DNA of 64,000 nt, taken from positions 2,391,001-2,455,000 of the forward strand of contig JAFMOC010000072.1 of assembly GCA_019802505.1 (NCBI GenBank), given 5' to 3'. Every line of letters begins with the position of its first letter. Within the stretch, counting starts at the first letter, position 1. A program made the position numbers and the translations under genes. Positions 12,753-25,000 of the stretch are shown here, in pieces. Source of the DNA: Corydoras sp. C115. Its lineage: Eukaryota; Chordata; Actinopteri; Siluriformes; Callichthyidae. The notes beneath the pieces are model-generated. The model had not been told where the DNA came from. It was given only the letters and a program-made list of their open reading frames with translations, and made no database searches.

Positions 12753-12824
12753 TTATTCATAATCCTTTGTGCTGCACTCTGCACAGTGCTTGCAAAATAG
12801 GAAGCAGTCCCCAGCATTGAAGTA

Positions 12825-15800
12825 TTACACATTGCACCGGTAAAGCTTTAGGGGCAATCCTGACTCCGACGAGGTCTCTTCACAGTCTTGCGCATCAGAT
12901 CTGTTACTCCACTCTCGTCTTTGTTTCTTTTTAATCTGCTTACCTGTGGAGACCAAATCAAGATACATAAATAACTTATGACATATCAGCTCATGAAAAC
13001 TACACAGGGATTTTGCTTGCTTTTGCTTTCTTACAAATGTAAATATGGGTACAAAGAAAAATGTATTTTTTTTGGTGGAATACAACTATATAACAATTAT
13101 AGCACCAAATTTTAAAATAATTCCAACTCAATAAATTCAATGCAGGCATGCAACCTATTTACCAGATTTCAAATTCATAATGTATATTCAATTATTCATT
13201 TATTTTCATCTGGGGGTTACCCATGCTCATCCAGGGGAGAACGTTTAGGGCGCTGGGCACACACACATTCATTATTCATTACCTACCTTTTAATCCTCTA
13301 CTAGGGTCACAGGCGGGTTCCCCATGTTTTTCCATGTCCTTTGGATTGTGGGAGGAAACGAGAGAACCCGCAGGAAACCCACGCAGAAACATGGAACATG
13401 GAAACTCCACCCAGATAGGGATTCGAACCAGTGCTGAGAGGCAAACGTGCTAACCGTTTAAACCGCTCCGTTTATATTCACTTTAATCAATATGTGAACT
13501 GATTCTTTAACATGACATTAAAAACAAATTGACATTCTTCACTCATATCTTTTTTAGTTTATGGAGCAATCTAAAGTTCAATGATGGTTGCAAATAAATT
13601 GTTAGCTGATAAAACAGTCTTGATCAATTTCATTGAATTAGCAATACTTTAAAATTAGAATTATGGCAAATATTTAGAAGTAACACAAAAATAACACAAA
13701 ACAATTACTTTTTAAATGTAATTACTTCAGCAGGAAGTCACTAGTAAATGGAGGTAATCCAATTATGGTAGCATACACAATGCTACTCCTTAATGTGTAA
13801 AAAGTAAAAACAAACATTATTAGTCATTTACATTGGAGTGACGTTTCAATTTTTGGCCTTAAAATTCTCAAAATTCAAAATTCTTGAAAAATAAACCTCA
13901 CATCAAATGCGAGTGCAAGTAAATTACAGTATACATGTTTAAGAAGATTTGCCTCAAAATTAAAGCAGGATGTGGCAGGATCGCCGTGGTTACATTTAGC
14001 AGACGCTTTTATCCAAAGCGACTTACAAATGAGAACACCACAATTCAGTAGTTATAAAGAAAACCAACTATACTGTAAAATCATCAAACCTGATTGTTAA
14101 ACCTGTTATTTGATGCTGCCCCCCCCCCTTTTTTTTTACTTTAATAACAGTTATTGAATGCACCTGACATGGCTCAGCCTAATGAGTGTGCGGCCTTTAA
14201 AACCGGGAACATCAGACGCCATGGGGGAGAGACCGACCACAAGCTGGTGGCATGGTGGACACGGCACGCGTGTGGGGGGGAAAAAAATACTGTTAAAGCC
14301 AAGTGTTTTTCTAATGTACGCATTGAATGTTGGCAATAAAGACTGTTCAATCCAGTCCAATCCTCTCTCTGGTCCTAATTTATTCCACACCCCGTTACAT
14401 TTTGGTGCCCAAACCCGTGAAAAATGTAACAAGGGGTGGGCACGCATGACGACGGGAGACAGGATATCTCCCAACAGGAATGGGCTTTATTACAGAACAG
14501 TTCAATCACATGAAACTACAAGGAGCCAGATCAGGTGTGTTAATCAATCTCCCTGATCAGTGCATCGGCTCCGCTCCTCCTCCCTGCCCCCAGCGCCACC
14601 ACACAGGATTTTTAAAAAAGAGGGAAAAAACGGTTCATAATGTAAATTTGCAATGCACCCAGTACTTCAGTAACACAGTACATTAAAGGTTTGATAACCT
14701 ACCTCTAGGGCAAATGTAGGGCGTTTTCACACTATTAAATCTGTGTTTGTTTGAGGAAGCAAATCTTAAATTTGCATTTAAACCACTAAATTCTGAACCG
14801 CCTGAATTTTTTGATTGTTATTAATATTGTAGATCGCAAAGAAACAAAAAGCCTTTAACTACCTGCCCTTAAAAATCTCAACAATCTCTATATTCTTCTT
14901 TTTCAGGGCTGACACAGTATTTCACGTGTAGCAGTAATTTTTACTCACATTAGTCAAGTTGATCTGTCACAGCGAGCACACCGTTCTCCCCAAGTTACTA
15001 TTTTAACTATTAAGACTTCAGTTCATTTTAAAGCAGAAAAAAACTCTTTGACAATTTACAATATAATTAAACCAACATTTAATTAACTAAGAATTATGTT
15101 TTCTTCCCTGTGAATATTTTGCTGCAAACTAATAATAAACAAAGAGTGCATACAGTAAAATACTATCCACCAAGTCATCACTAGATGGCGCAATCTATTA
15201 AATCTTAAATTGCAATGATTCTGGTGACATCTTTTGGTAAAAACGTGCTATAGCACCTCAGTAGATTGGTTTTCCAAAGTAGTGAAATAATTCTACAATA
15301 ATCATTACTATTATCATGGTTATTATTATTATAAGTAATGCAATCCTAAAGTGTTAATATGTGTACAAAATGTTCTCTGATCTAGCACATTTTTGAGCCT
15401 AGGATATGAACTCTATAATATTTTATTTAAATTATTAAAGGTCAGATCTCTGATCATTTATAAAAACTAGATTTTCTCCTATGGGTGGCCCAGTGCCTTA
15501 GTGGTTTGCTTTAGCGCTGGAGATCCAGGAGAGAATTTTGGTGATGTTTCCATGTTCTTCCCTGTGTCCAGGTTCTCTCCGGGTTCTCTAGTTTCCTTTC
15601 ACAGTCCATAAAACATGGATTCAAGGTAAATTAAATGCTCTAAATTGCCCCTTTTAGAGTGTGAAAAGCTGGATGGGCATGGGGAACACCCCCATGGTCC
15701 CGAAACCCTGGAAAGATGTAACGAGGGGTGGGTACGAATGAGGACCGCAGACAGGAATGGGCTTTATTACGGAACATTTCAAATCACATGAAACTACATG

Positions 15801-15936
15801 GAGCCGGATCAGGTGCGTTAATCAATCTCCCTGATCAGCGCATCGTTAATCAATCTCCCTGATCCCCGCCCCTAGCGCCACCTCACAGAAATTGAAAAAA
15901 AATTTTTTAAATGGAGAACATGGGGAACCCCCACCC

Positions 15937-16005
<69 letters not shown>

Positions 16006-19000
16006 GACCCTCACTTTAATATCTTAAAAAACAACCTTTTCAGAATAATGGAACTTGGTAAAGCTCCAAGTCAGAATAGGCTATAAAAATAAACATAGGT
16101 TATAAAAAGGTATAATGAGTAGATGTTGTAATACTTTTGTACAATAAGTGTATAAAAGTAAAACCTGTTTAAGGAATATGTTCTTATTGAAGTGAGGTAC
16201 ATTGTCTGTGCGTGTTATAATAACAGGTATAATTGTAGCACTTGCGTAACAAAACATAGTGCTTAATGAATGTATTGGTTTTATTTTATAAAAAAAAACC
16301 TTTTTGCAACAATTTGTCCAGGTTAATTTAGCCTTAAACATTGACCTCGAAAAATTCATATGATCTCATGACTGGGGTCCAACAGAATATTTTTTTATTG
16401 CGCATTTGAAACATTTTCCCATTTGGTTATAAATTCAATGTTTGGACACCATTGCTTAAATAACTTGTTTTGTTGATTTTCTAAGTGCCAATAAATTAAG
16501 CTTTCCCCTAAAGCAAGCCTAGACTGGATTATTAATTTTCTCAGGTGTCCACATAGGAAACTGGGACTGTAATGGATGGTTGAACCAATAGGTTGAACAT
16601 AATTCATAATTAAAGCAATGCAGCTGAATTACGAACATGGCATTCGGTGCACTGCATGTACGCTAATGTATGATAACGTTTGTACAGGCCACATTTTTTT
16701 TTTCTCTCTGTGGCATCTTTGCCTGGTCACAAAGTTAAAAAATATGGGCATTTTATATAAGCTTCATATGATTATGAGCTTAGTAGTTAAAACTGGATCA
16801 TTTAAAACCTACAACACACAACAAGTATTTATGTTGTTGTTTTTTTTTTTGTTTTTTTTGTATAACTCATCTAGGATTGTTTTTACTTAATCTATGTGTG
16901 CTCTAGTAAATGAGCAGTGAACCACTCCATGTGTTTCTAAAATCTCCTATATCTCTGCAGCATGCTATCAGGTTACAGGGACAAAGGCATACCTTGGCAT
17001 CATGTTCAGCAAACCTTTGGAACATGTTGGCATATATCTTCTTATCTCGCTCATAGTGCTCACGCATTTTGCGTTGACAGACAACTATTTGGTGCCGGGC
17101 TGCTCGGTTAGAGGGGTTGACCTGTAGAACTTGCCGAAAGTCTACTAATGCCAGTGTGAAGTCATTCCGTAACAAATGTGCTTCCCCACGTCGATACAAT
17201 GCCTTTTCGTTCTCAGAATCCAGCTCCACCACCTAGCAAAGGTGAGTATGAGTTAGCAACAGACATGCACAGTAAAATTAATACAGTTAACAGTTAACCT
17301 ATATTTATAGTCAACTGTATACTTATAAAATAATAATAATAATAAATCACAAACCCTTTACAATAAATAAATAAATAAATATACCGTATTTTCCGGACTA
17401 TAAGGCGCATCTAAAAGCCTAAAATTTTCCCAGAAATCGGAAGTGCGCCTTATAATCCGGTGCGCTTTATACGTGTACTGAGTTCCAAAATCGCGGCGGG
17501 CGAGTTACGCCACCGTCTGTGAATGGGTTGTGGATGCCTGAACTAAGGTTTCTGCTGTAATGTTTTCGCGAAAGCCGGCATCGTTGCCGAACAGCCGCCA
17601 GGCGACGAGACGGACTCAGACATTGATGAGGGGGAACCCGGAGTGCTCGATAGTGAAATTGCGCAGCTTTTTAATTCAGACACAGAAGATGAGGACTATT
17701 GATGGATTTGTGGGAGAAGAGTGATTAAAAATAATGTGTATTTTGTCAAGTAGTAGAATAAACTTCAATTATAAATCACCGTTTTTCATCCTTTACTTTT
17801 CTTGTAGATCGTTTATTTTAGCAAGTGCCTTATAATACGCTGCCGTACAGAATAAGTACCGTACAGAATTAGAGTCCCTAATTCAGACTGCGCCTTATGG
17901 TCCGGAAAATACGGTATATATATATTCATTCATTCATTCATTATCTTCCGCTTTATCCTCTATTAGGGTCGCGGTGGGGTTCCCCATGCCCATCCAGGGG
18001 AGAACGTCTCAGGCGCTGGGCAGATAGACCCAGGACAGGGCGCCAATCCATCGCTTGGCACACACTCACTCAGACAGACACACTCTATATGGGGCAATTT
18101 TGAGAATTCAATTGACTTGATCCATGTTTTTTGGACTGTGGGAGGAAACCGGAGAACCCGGAGGAAACCCACGCAGACACGGGGAGAACATGGAAACTCC
18201 ACCCAGATGGGGATTCGAACCGGGAATCCCTAGCGCTGAGAGGAGAACGTGCTAAACCACTAAGCCACCGCCCGCGGTATACATATATATTAAGCAAAAA
18301 ATACATTACTGTCATAATGGTTGTGTTTGTTTATTTAAAAGGTTAATATATGAAGACAATCAATTTCAATTGTCCTATCAGAATATTTATTCAGTCATGG
18401 GGGTTGGGAAATTTATCATCAGAAACGAAGGAGGAAGCATAATTTATGGTTCATTTATCATTTTCTAACCACTTTATCCTGATTAGGGTCTCTGTGCATA
18501 ATGGAATTATCCCACACTTATAGAACACTTATTTATACTCATACTCTCACCTAGGCCATTTTACTAGCATGCTTTTGAAATGTGAACAACTTTATAAAAA
18601 AATTACTTTGTCTACCCTGCCTGGAAATCAAACCCAGCCAACATGCTTTTTTATCCTCTACCTTGTTGCAGTTCTCAACAGCTTGAGAATACTCCCGTAA
18701 ACGTAAGTAGCAGAGTGCAAGGTTTAAATGGGCCACTAGCAGGAGTGCCTGGATGGTCTGTCGTTGTTCTTTTCCAGTTCCACATTCTATTTCCAGCCAT
18801 GCCACAATACGCTGATACAGAATGACGGCCTGATAGTAGCATCCAGCCTGGACAAAAATAAACACGTCATTACGTTTACATTTCTGGCAAAAATATATTG
18901 AAAACTAAAAAACACAAAACAACACTTTAGACCAACACACTTGAAAGACCGTTTTGTGAATTACACATTAAGAATTAGGAAAATCAAAACAAAACAACAG

Positions 19001-22000
19001 CCAGAACAATTCATTTCTTTGACCTACATTAATACAAAAGATTACACATAATGTAAATGAATGTTAGTTTTTTAATTTAGACTATTATTCCATTCTTCAT
19101 TCCTTCTTCATTTATTAATCATTAAATAATTCACAGGCAGCACAGTAGCTTAGTAGTTAGCATGTTCGTCCATCAGCACTAGGGATCCAGGTTCGAATCT
19201 CAATCTGGGTGGAGTGGGTTGTCTCCTCGTGTCTACAAGTTCTCCGGTTTCCTCCCACGGTGCAAAAAAATGGATTAAAGGTGAATGCTGCTCTTAATTA
19301 CCGCTCTATAGTGGCTGTGTGTAATAATTCATACAGAACTTTCCATACAAAGGTACAGTATGTGCATTATTTGTTTAATAGGTTTATCTATGACTAATAA
19401 CTTATTTTAAGCACAGTAGAAGCTTTTTTATTTTATTTTGCATAACAGATTGAAGGTCCTGGAGTCCTAGGTAGGTTGTGTGTGTGTAGGGCGGGGGGCA
19501 AGGTCAATTTGGACAGCTCCATGCCCTGCAGCACCTTGCCACCCTAAGCATTGTTTGGAACTTATGGCCAAGACACATGCTAACACTAGGTTTAAAGGTA
19601 TTAACATTACAATCTGCTTAATCAGAATTGCCAGAATTCTCTGAAGTGAGAATTCCACATCACTGAATTACTGGAGCATGAATGAAATTTTGTAAACATT
19701 ACTTAAAACAAGTTTGGCTTCTTACCTTGAAGTACTGTGTTCCCTTCTGTTTAACTAGAACAGCTTGATCAAGTTTATCTTTTAAATCCATTTCCCAGGA
19801 TTCTTTGGCCTGAGGAAAAAAAAGTAAATACCTACAAATATTTTTTAAAGCATACTCATAAAAATTAATTGCTAGAATACCAGCTGTTTGGGAACATTTT
19901 GTATAAATATCTGATAAGAAGCTAGCCCAAGTATATACTGCTGATAATGCTGGGTTTCAGATACAAGAGATATAAGTTCTTAAAATATACTGTAACTTAC
20001 TGGACTTTGTAAGCAAAAACAGATTTGTCAGACTAAAAGTCTCACCTTTTGGAAGTCTTTGAGTGTCACCTCATACATTAGCTCAGCATTTGGTCCGATG
20101 TTGTATTCAGGCTTTCCTTCTTTACCATAACCATATCTGAGAAATCAGAATTAGAATACTTTAAGTGCAATGTACATGTCAATGGTAGAGAATTAAACAG
20201 ATCCTAGTAAAAGTAAAACAGCAGGAGATTCTATAGTAACACATTAAAAGATCCTAAAACGCTATATTGTAGTATTTTTACCTGAACCATAAACTATACA
20301 ACTTTAAAAGTAGCTGCCAGGAATATTTAAACAGGAACAGTTTGGGAAGCAAGCCCGAACATTTTAATGTATAAACTACAGGAATCTCTTCAAATTCTAA
20401 TTTTAAAGTACATGTATCTGTTCCTACAAATTAAGGCCAATCTTATTAAATTGAACAGGAGGCTGTGAAAAAACACGCAAGAACAGAATTTCTGAACATA
20501 CTTGGGTTGTAGGTACAGCAGACAGCATTCTCCTTTCTGCATCTTTTCCATGGCACGGTCCACTCCCAGGGGTATGCCCACGTCCTCAGATTCACCCACC
20601 ACAAAATGAACGTCTCTTGAATCAAAAATGCAGCCGCCACAACTTCCTTCTAAGTGCACTGTGGTAAATGGGCAACATATTAGGCTTGCTCTTAAATAAC
20701 ATTAAAAGTTATTTTAACTACATAATATTAGGAGGGACATCTAACTACCATGTACTGTGGCTCCTTCATTGGGATTGTTGTAGCCTTCACCTTTTACCTT
20801 TATTCTCCTTAAAATCCCCCCATCATCTGTAAGGTCCTGTCCCTTAAAGCTCAGCAGCTCAACCTGAAAAGAATGGAATATTGTTAATTCAAATTACATT
20901 CAGTCATTAAGCAGATGCTTTTATCCAAAGCAACTTACAAATGAGAGAACAACACGAGTCATTGGTTAAGTAAAAAAACAGATATACTGTAGTATAATCA
21001 AACCTAATCATTATCCAAACCTTCTAGAGTTATTTTTCATAGCAAGTGCTTGTGGAAGAGATGTTTTGAGATGTTTCTTAAAGTGACTCAGCCTTATGGA
21101 CAGAGTTTGAAAAATCTTTTAGCAGTGGGGAACAAAAAGGAGCAACATTTCTCACTACAGTGAACAGTGCATTTTGCAAATATAGATTGAAGGTAAGACA
21201 GAACAGATTTAAAGATTGTTCTGTAGGCCAGAGTCAGTACCTTGTACTGAATGCAAGCAGCTACAGGGAGCCAATGTGGAGAGATGGGTAATGGAGTGAC
21301 ATAAGTTCGAAGTCGGGCTGCAGTTTTGAATTAGCTGTTGAGGCCTGATTGTGCAAACTGGGAATCTGGCAAGTAATATATTACAATAATCGAGCCGGGA
21401 TAGGATGGGGGCTTTGACTAACAGCTGATTAGTCTGTTGAGTAAAGAAAGGTCTGATTTTGTACATAATGAATCTGCAGGAACGGGCAGTTTTAGTGACC
21501 TGATCAAATAATTCAAGATGTGTGTCATTTATGAAACCAAGTTACAAACCGAGTCAGTTAAAGAGATTGCAGAGCCATTCATTTGGAAGGTCAGGTTTTG
21601 CTGGAATTATGAGAAGCTTTGTTTTTGACTAATATAATTTGAGATGATGGGCCTTCATCCAAACAGATATGTCGGTGAGGCAGGCAGATTTCCGATTTGA
21701 GATAGTGGTGTCTTCAGGGGCAAAAGACAAATGAAGCTAAGTGTCATCAGCATAGCAGTGGTAAAATAAACCATATGCCTGAATGACGTGAGTACTTGGT
21801 GAGAGTTTGAAACATCCCAATTCCATGGCAGGTCTTTTCTGTAAGATAGGATCGAAACCATTCAAGTATCATATCAGAGAAGCCTAGTTTAAATAGAGCG
21901 AACAGTAGAATCTGATGATATGCTGGATCAAAAGCTGCAGAGAGGGAACTCAAGTTTAGGTAATGATAAATAGCTTGCTATAAAACAGTGGATATTGGAT

Positions 22001-25000
22001 ATTAACCTCAAACAGTAGTGTAGAATTAGGAGGGACCTTCGGCGGGCTGCCGACAGAGCCATAGGCATATTCAGGTTTACATAACAGTAGACAGATTTCT
22101 CCTTTTTGCATAGAGCACACCCCAATATCCCACGCCTTAATCACCTGACCTATGAGAAACCATGACATAAATTAGCACAATACATAGTGGAACACCAAAA
22201 AACAAGCAATAAACAGTATCCTATCGTTATGACTTGCTATGAAAACACACTTATGTAAAGATAAGTGCAATTAGGTCGGTAAGTTACATGACTAATTTGA
22301 TTTAATTACAATCATTGAGGTAACTAGTCTTACAAGTAAAACCGTAATCATTATCAATGTAAAAAAAGAAGATTATGAAATGATGAACCGTAATTACAGC
22401 TATAAAATACCAGACTGAAAGCTAATTATTTTTTTTACAGAAAACCAAGTGTTGCCTCAGGGGTTAAACAGAAATATTATGGTGTTAGATAAAGCAAAGA
22501 TCTGTCTTTTATCCATACTATTATTAAACGAATAGTTAAAAGTATCCTGTTACTCTTTATCCGACATTGTTTGGGTTGATACCATTGTACTTTATAGTAC
22601 AGCGTACAAAGGTGTTGAAAACTATTTCACAAATAAATAATGGATAAGGACCCGCAAATGAGGTATTGACATTTTTCATTGTCACACGTGGCACACAGCA
22701 GGAGACACATTCTCAACCATTACAAAAAGGTAGATGCCTGCATGGCTTAATGAAAATTGAAGAACTTGCAATCATGGAGTTTTGTTTAAAAACAAAAATC
22801 AATTGTAATTTTTTGCTTTTGCTTTATGATTTTAGTGTTAACTGTATCTTTCAAATCTTGTCACTACAGTTTCTTTTTCACTTCTCCTTCACCTACTTTT
22901 TATTCCTCTTCAGCTTCTGCTGTTGTGGAGTGTAGTGGAGTGTAGTGGAGTGATATGACTACAACACTAATCCTAACAATGCTTACCACATTTGATATTG
23001 TTTGGAATGTTAGGATCATGCTCCCAATTTCTTAAAACTTTAAAAACTGTTACTTGATATAGCTATCTCGATATCATTTCTAATAATTTTTTTATCAGTG
23101 CCTTAGTGGGAAAACATAGCATGATTAAAACTTAACGACAGGCATCACAGCATAAACAGCATAATTCAGTGTTTATACCTTTAGCTATGTTGAAAACAAA
23201 AGGCTCATTGTGGTCAAAACTGGAGTCAAACTTCTTCCCATTAAGCAATTTTCCAGTGTAGTGGACGTGCACCTTGTCCCCAATCATAGGTTTTTCTCCC
23301 TCTATTCCATGCCTTTTTACAATCTAGAAAGATAGTAAAACAGATTCATGAACAACACTGTACAAATCAGTACATACACATTTATGAAATGAAAACGATT
23401 AATTAAATCACTGCATTTTACTAAAGCACATTCTGCATATTAAGTATCATATCAAGTTCTGTCAAAAATTATTAAAAAATAAAGATCTTGGCTGCATATG
23501 TTCATGAAATTGTTTAGGTCATTTAGGATATAAATGGTTTGACTAAGGCACATGATAATGTTTTTCATTCATTCATTCATTATCTTCCGCTTTATCCTCT
23601 ATTAGGGTCGCGGTGGGGTTCCCCATGCCCATCCAGGGGAGAACGTCTCGGGCGCTGGGCAGATAGACCCAGGACAGGGCGCCAATCCATCGCTGGGTAC
23701 ACACTCACTCACACAGACACACTCAATATGGGGCAATTTAGAGAACTCAATTAACTTGATCCATGTTTTTGGACTGTGGGAGGAAACCGGAGAACCCGGA
23801 GGAAACCCACGCGGACACGGGGAGAACATGGAAACTCCACCCAGATGGGGATTCGAACCGGGAAGCACTGAGAGGCGAACGTGCTAACCACTAAGCCACC
23901 GTGCCGTTTTTCAATGAGTTTTTAATGATAAAAATCTTTAAAAACTACGATTAATTGGCTATAAAATAAAAACATAGAATTCATAATGTGGGTGTCTGCG
24001 TTAGTGACTGTGTGCCTAGCGATGGATTGGCACCCTGTCCTGGCTTTATTTGCCCAGTGCCCTAAACATTCTCCACTGGATGGGTATAGGGATGGGTATA
24101 ACCATCAGGTACTTATGGCGTGAATTTTTTTTAATCTTGAAATAAAATATTTCATTTTTATTCATGTGTGCCATAGTTTTTGGCTAGGCACTTAATGCAT
24201 GTATATACTGTATGTTGTATGTACTTCAGTGTATTTTAGCAATTATACAATTATTTTTATTTTATATTATTCCCAAAATGACTCACTAAATGAACATGAT
24301 AAAAAAAATCTGATACAATAATATTAAATCAGGATTATTATACTATATAGCAGGAATTCTTTATGAAATGTGTACGTAAAACATGTGTTTTTAATCTTTG
24401 TGGGACCACAATCCTTTTGTCAAATTTAAATTTGGCCCCAATAATGAGCTGAGAATATACAGTTGTGATCAAATTTATTCAACCCCCAATGCTGCGAAGG
24501 GTTTTATGGAATTCAGTGCACATTTGTAATTGTGTTCATAATGAAATCTTACAAGGACTTGTTAAAGAACTAAATGCAACTAAGATAGCATCAATTGTTT
24601 TTGTCATAAAGTATTAAATGGCCTTTTTGTGATTTCTTCATTGACACAATTATTCAACCCCTTTACAACTACCACTCATAAAAACAGAGGTTCATTCCAG
24701 TGTTTTCAATCAGGTATTGAAAACACCTGTGGATGTCAACGAGCAGCAATCAAGCATGATAAGCACCAATTAGGCAGATTTAAAAGGATGTGATACTCAG
24801 CTCTTTCTAGACATCTACTGGTGTGTTTACAAGCATGGTGAAGGCAAGAGAATGGTCCCAGAAGACAAGAGAAGAGGTTATTGCTCTTCACAAGAATGGC
24901 AATGGATATAAAAAGATTGCGAAGTTGTTAAATATTCCAAGAGACACTATCGGAAGTATCATTCGCAAGTTCAAGTTAAAGGACACAGTGGAAACGTTAC

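Larger units (their letters stand above)
9361..12824 (-). other. Probable long 3' UTR of fkbp5 (inferred) and flanking DNA
   Basis: This 3.4-kb stretch follows the fkbp5 stop codon. Apart from (TA)n tracts it contains no transposon that I recognise, although SINEs lie every 1-2 kb elsewhere. On the minus strand an AATAAA (plus TTTATT at 9682-9687) sits near its far end. Mammalian FKBP5 transcripts also have long 3' UTRs. The assignment is inference; no coding signal is seen. Confidence 0.35.

Noticed and set aside
23602..23868. Frames of 60-110 codons sharing MFSPC..GFPPGSPVSSHSPKTW, seen at more than 15 places
   Set aside because: They are the translated SINE body, occur in both orientations next to SINE tails, and vary by frameshift between copies.
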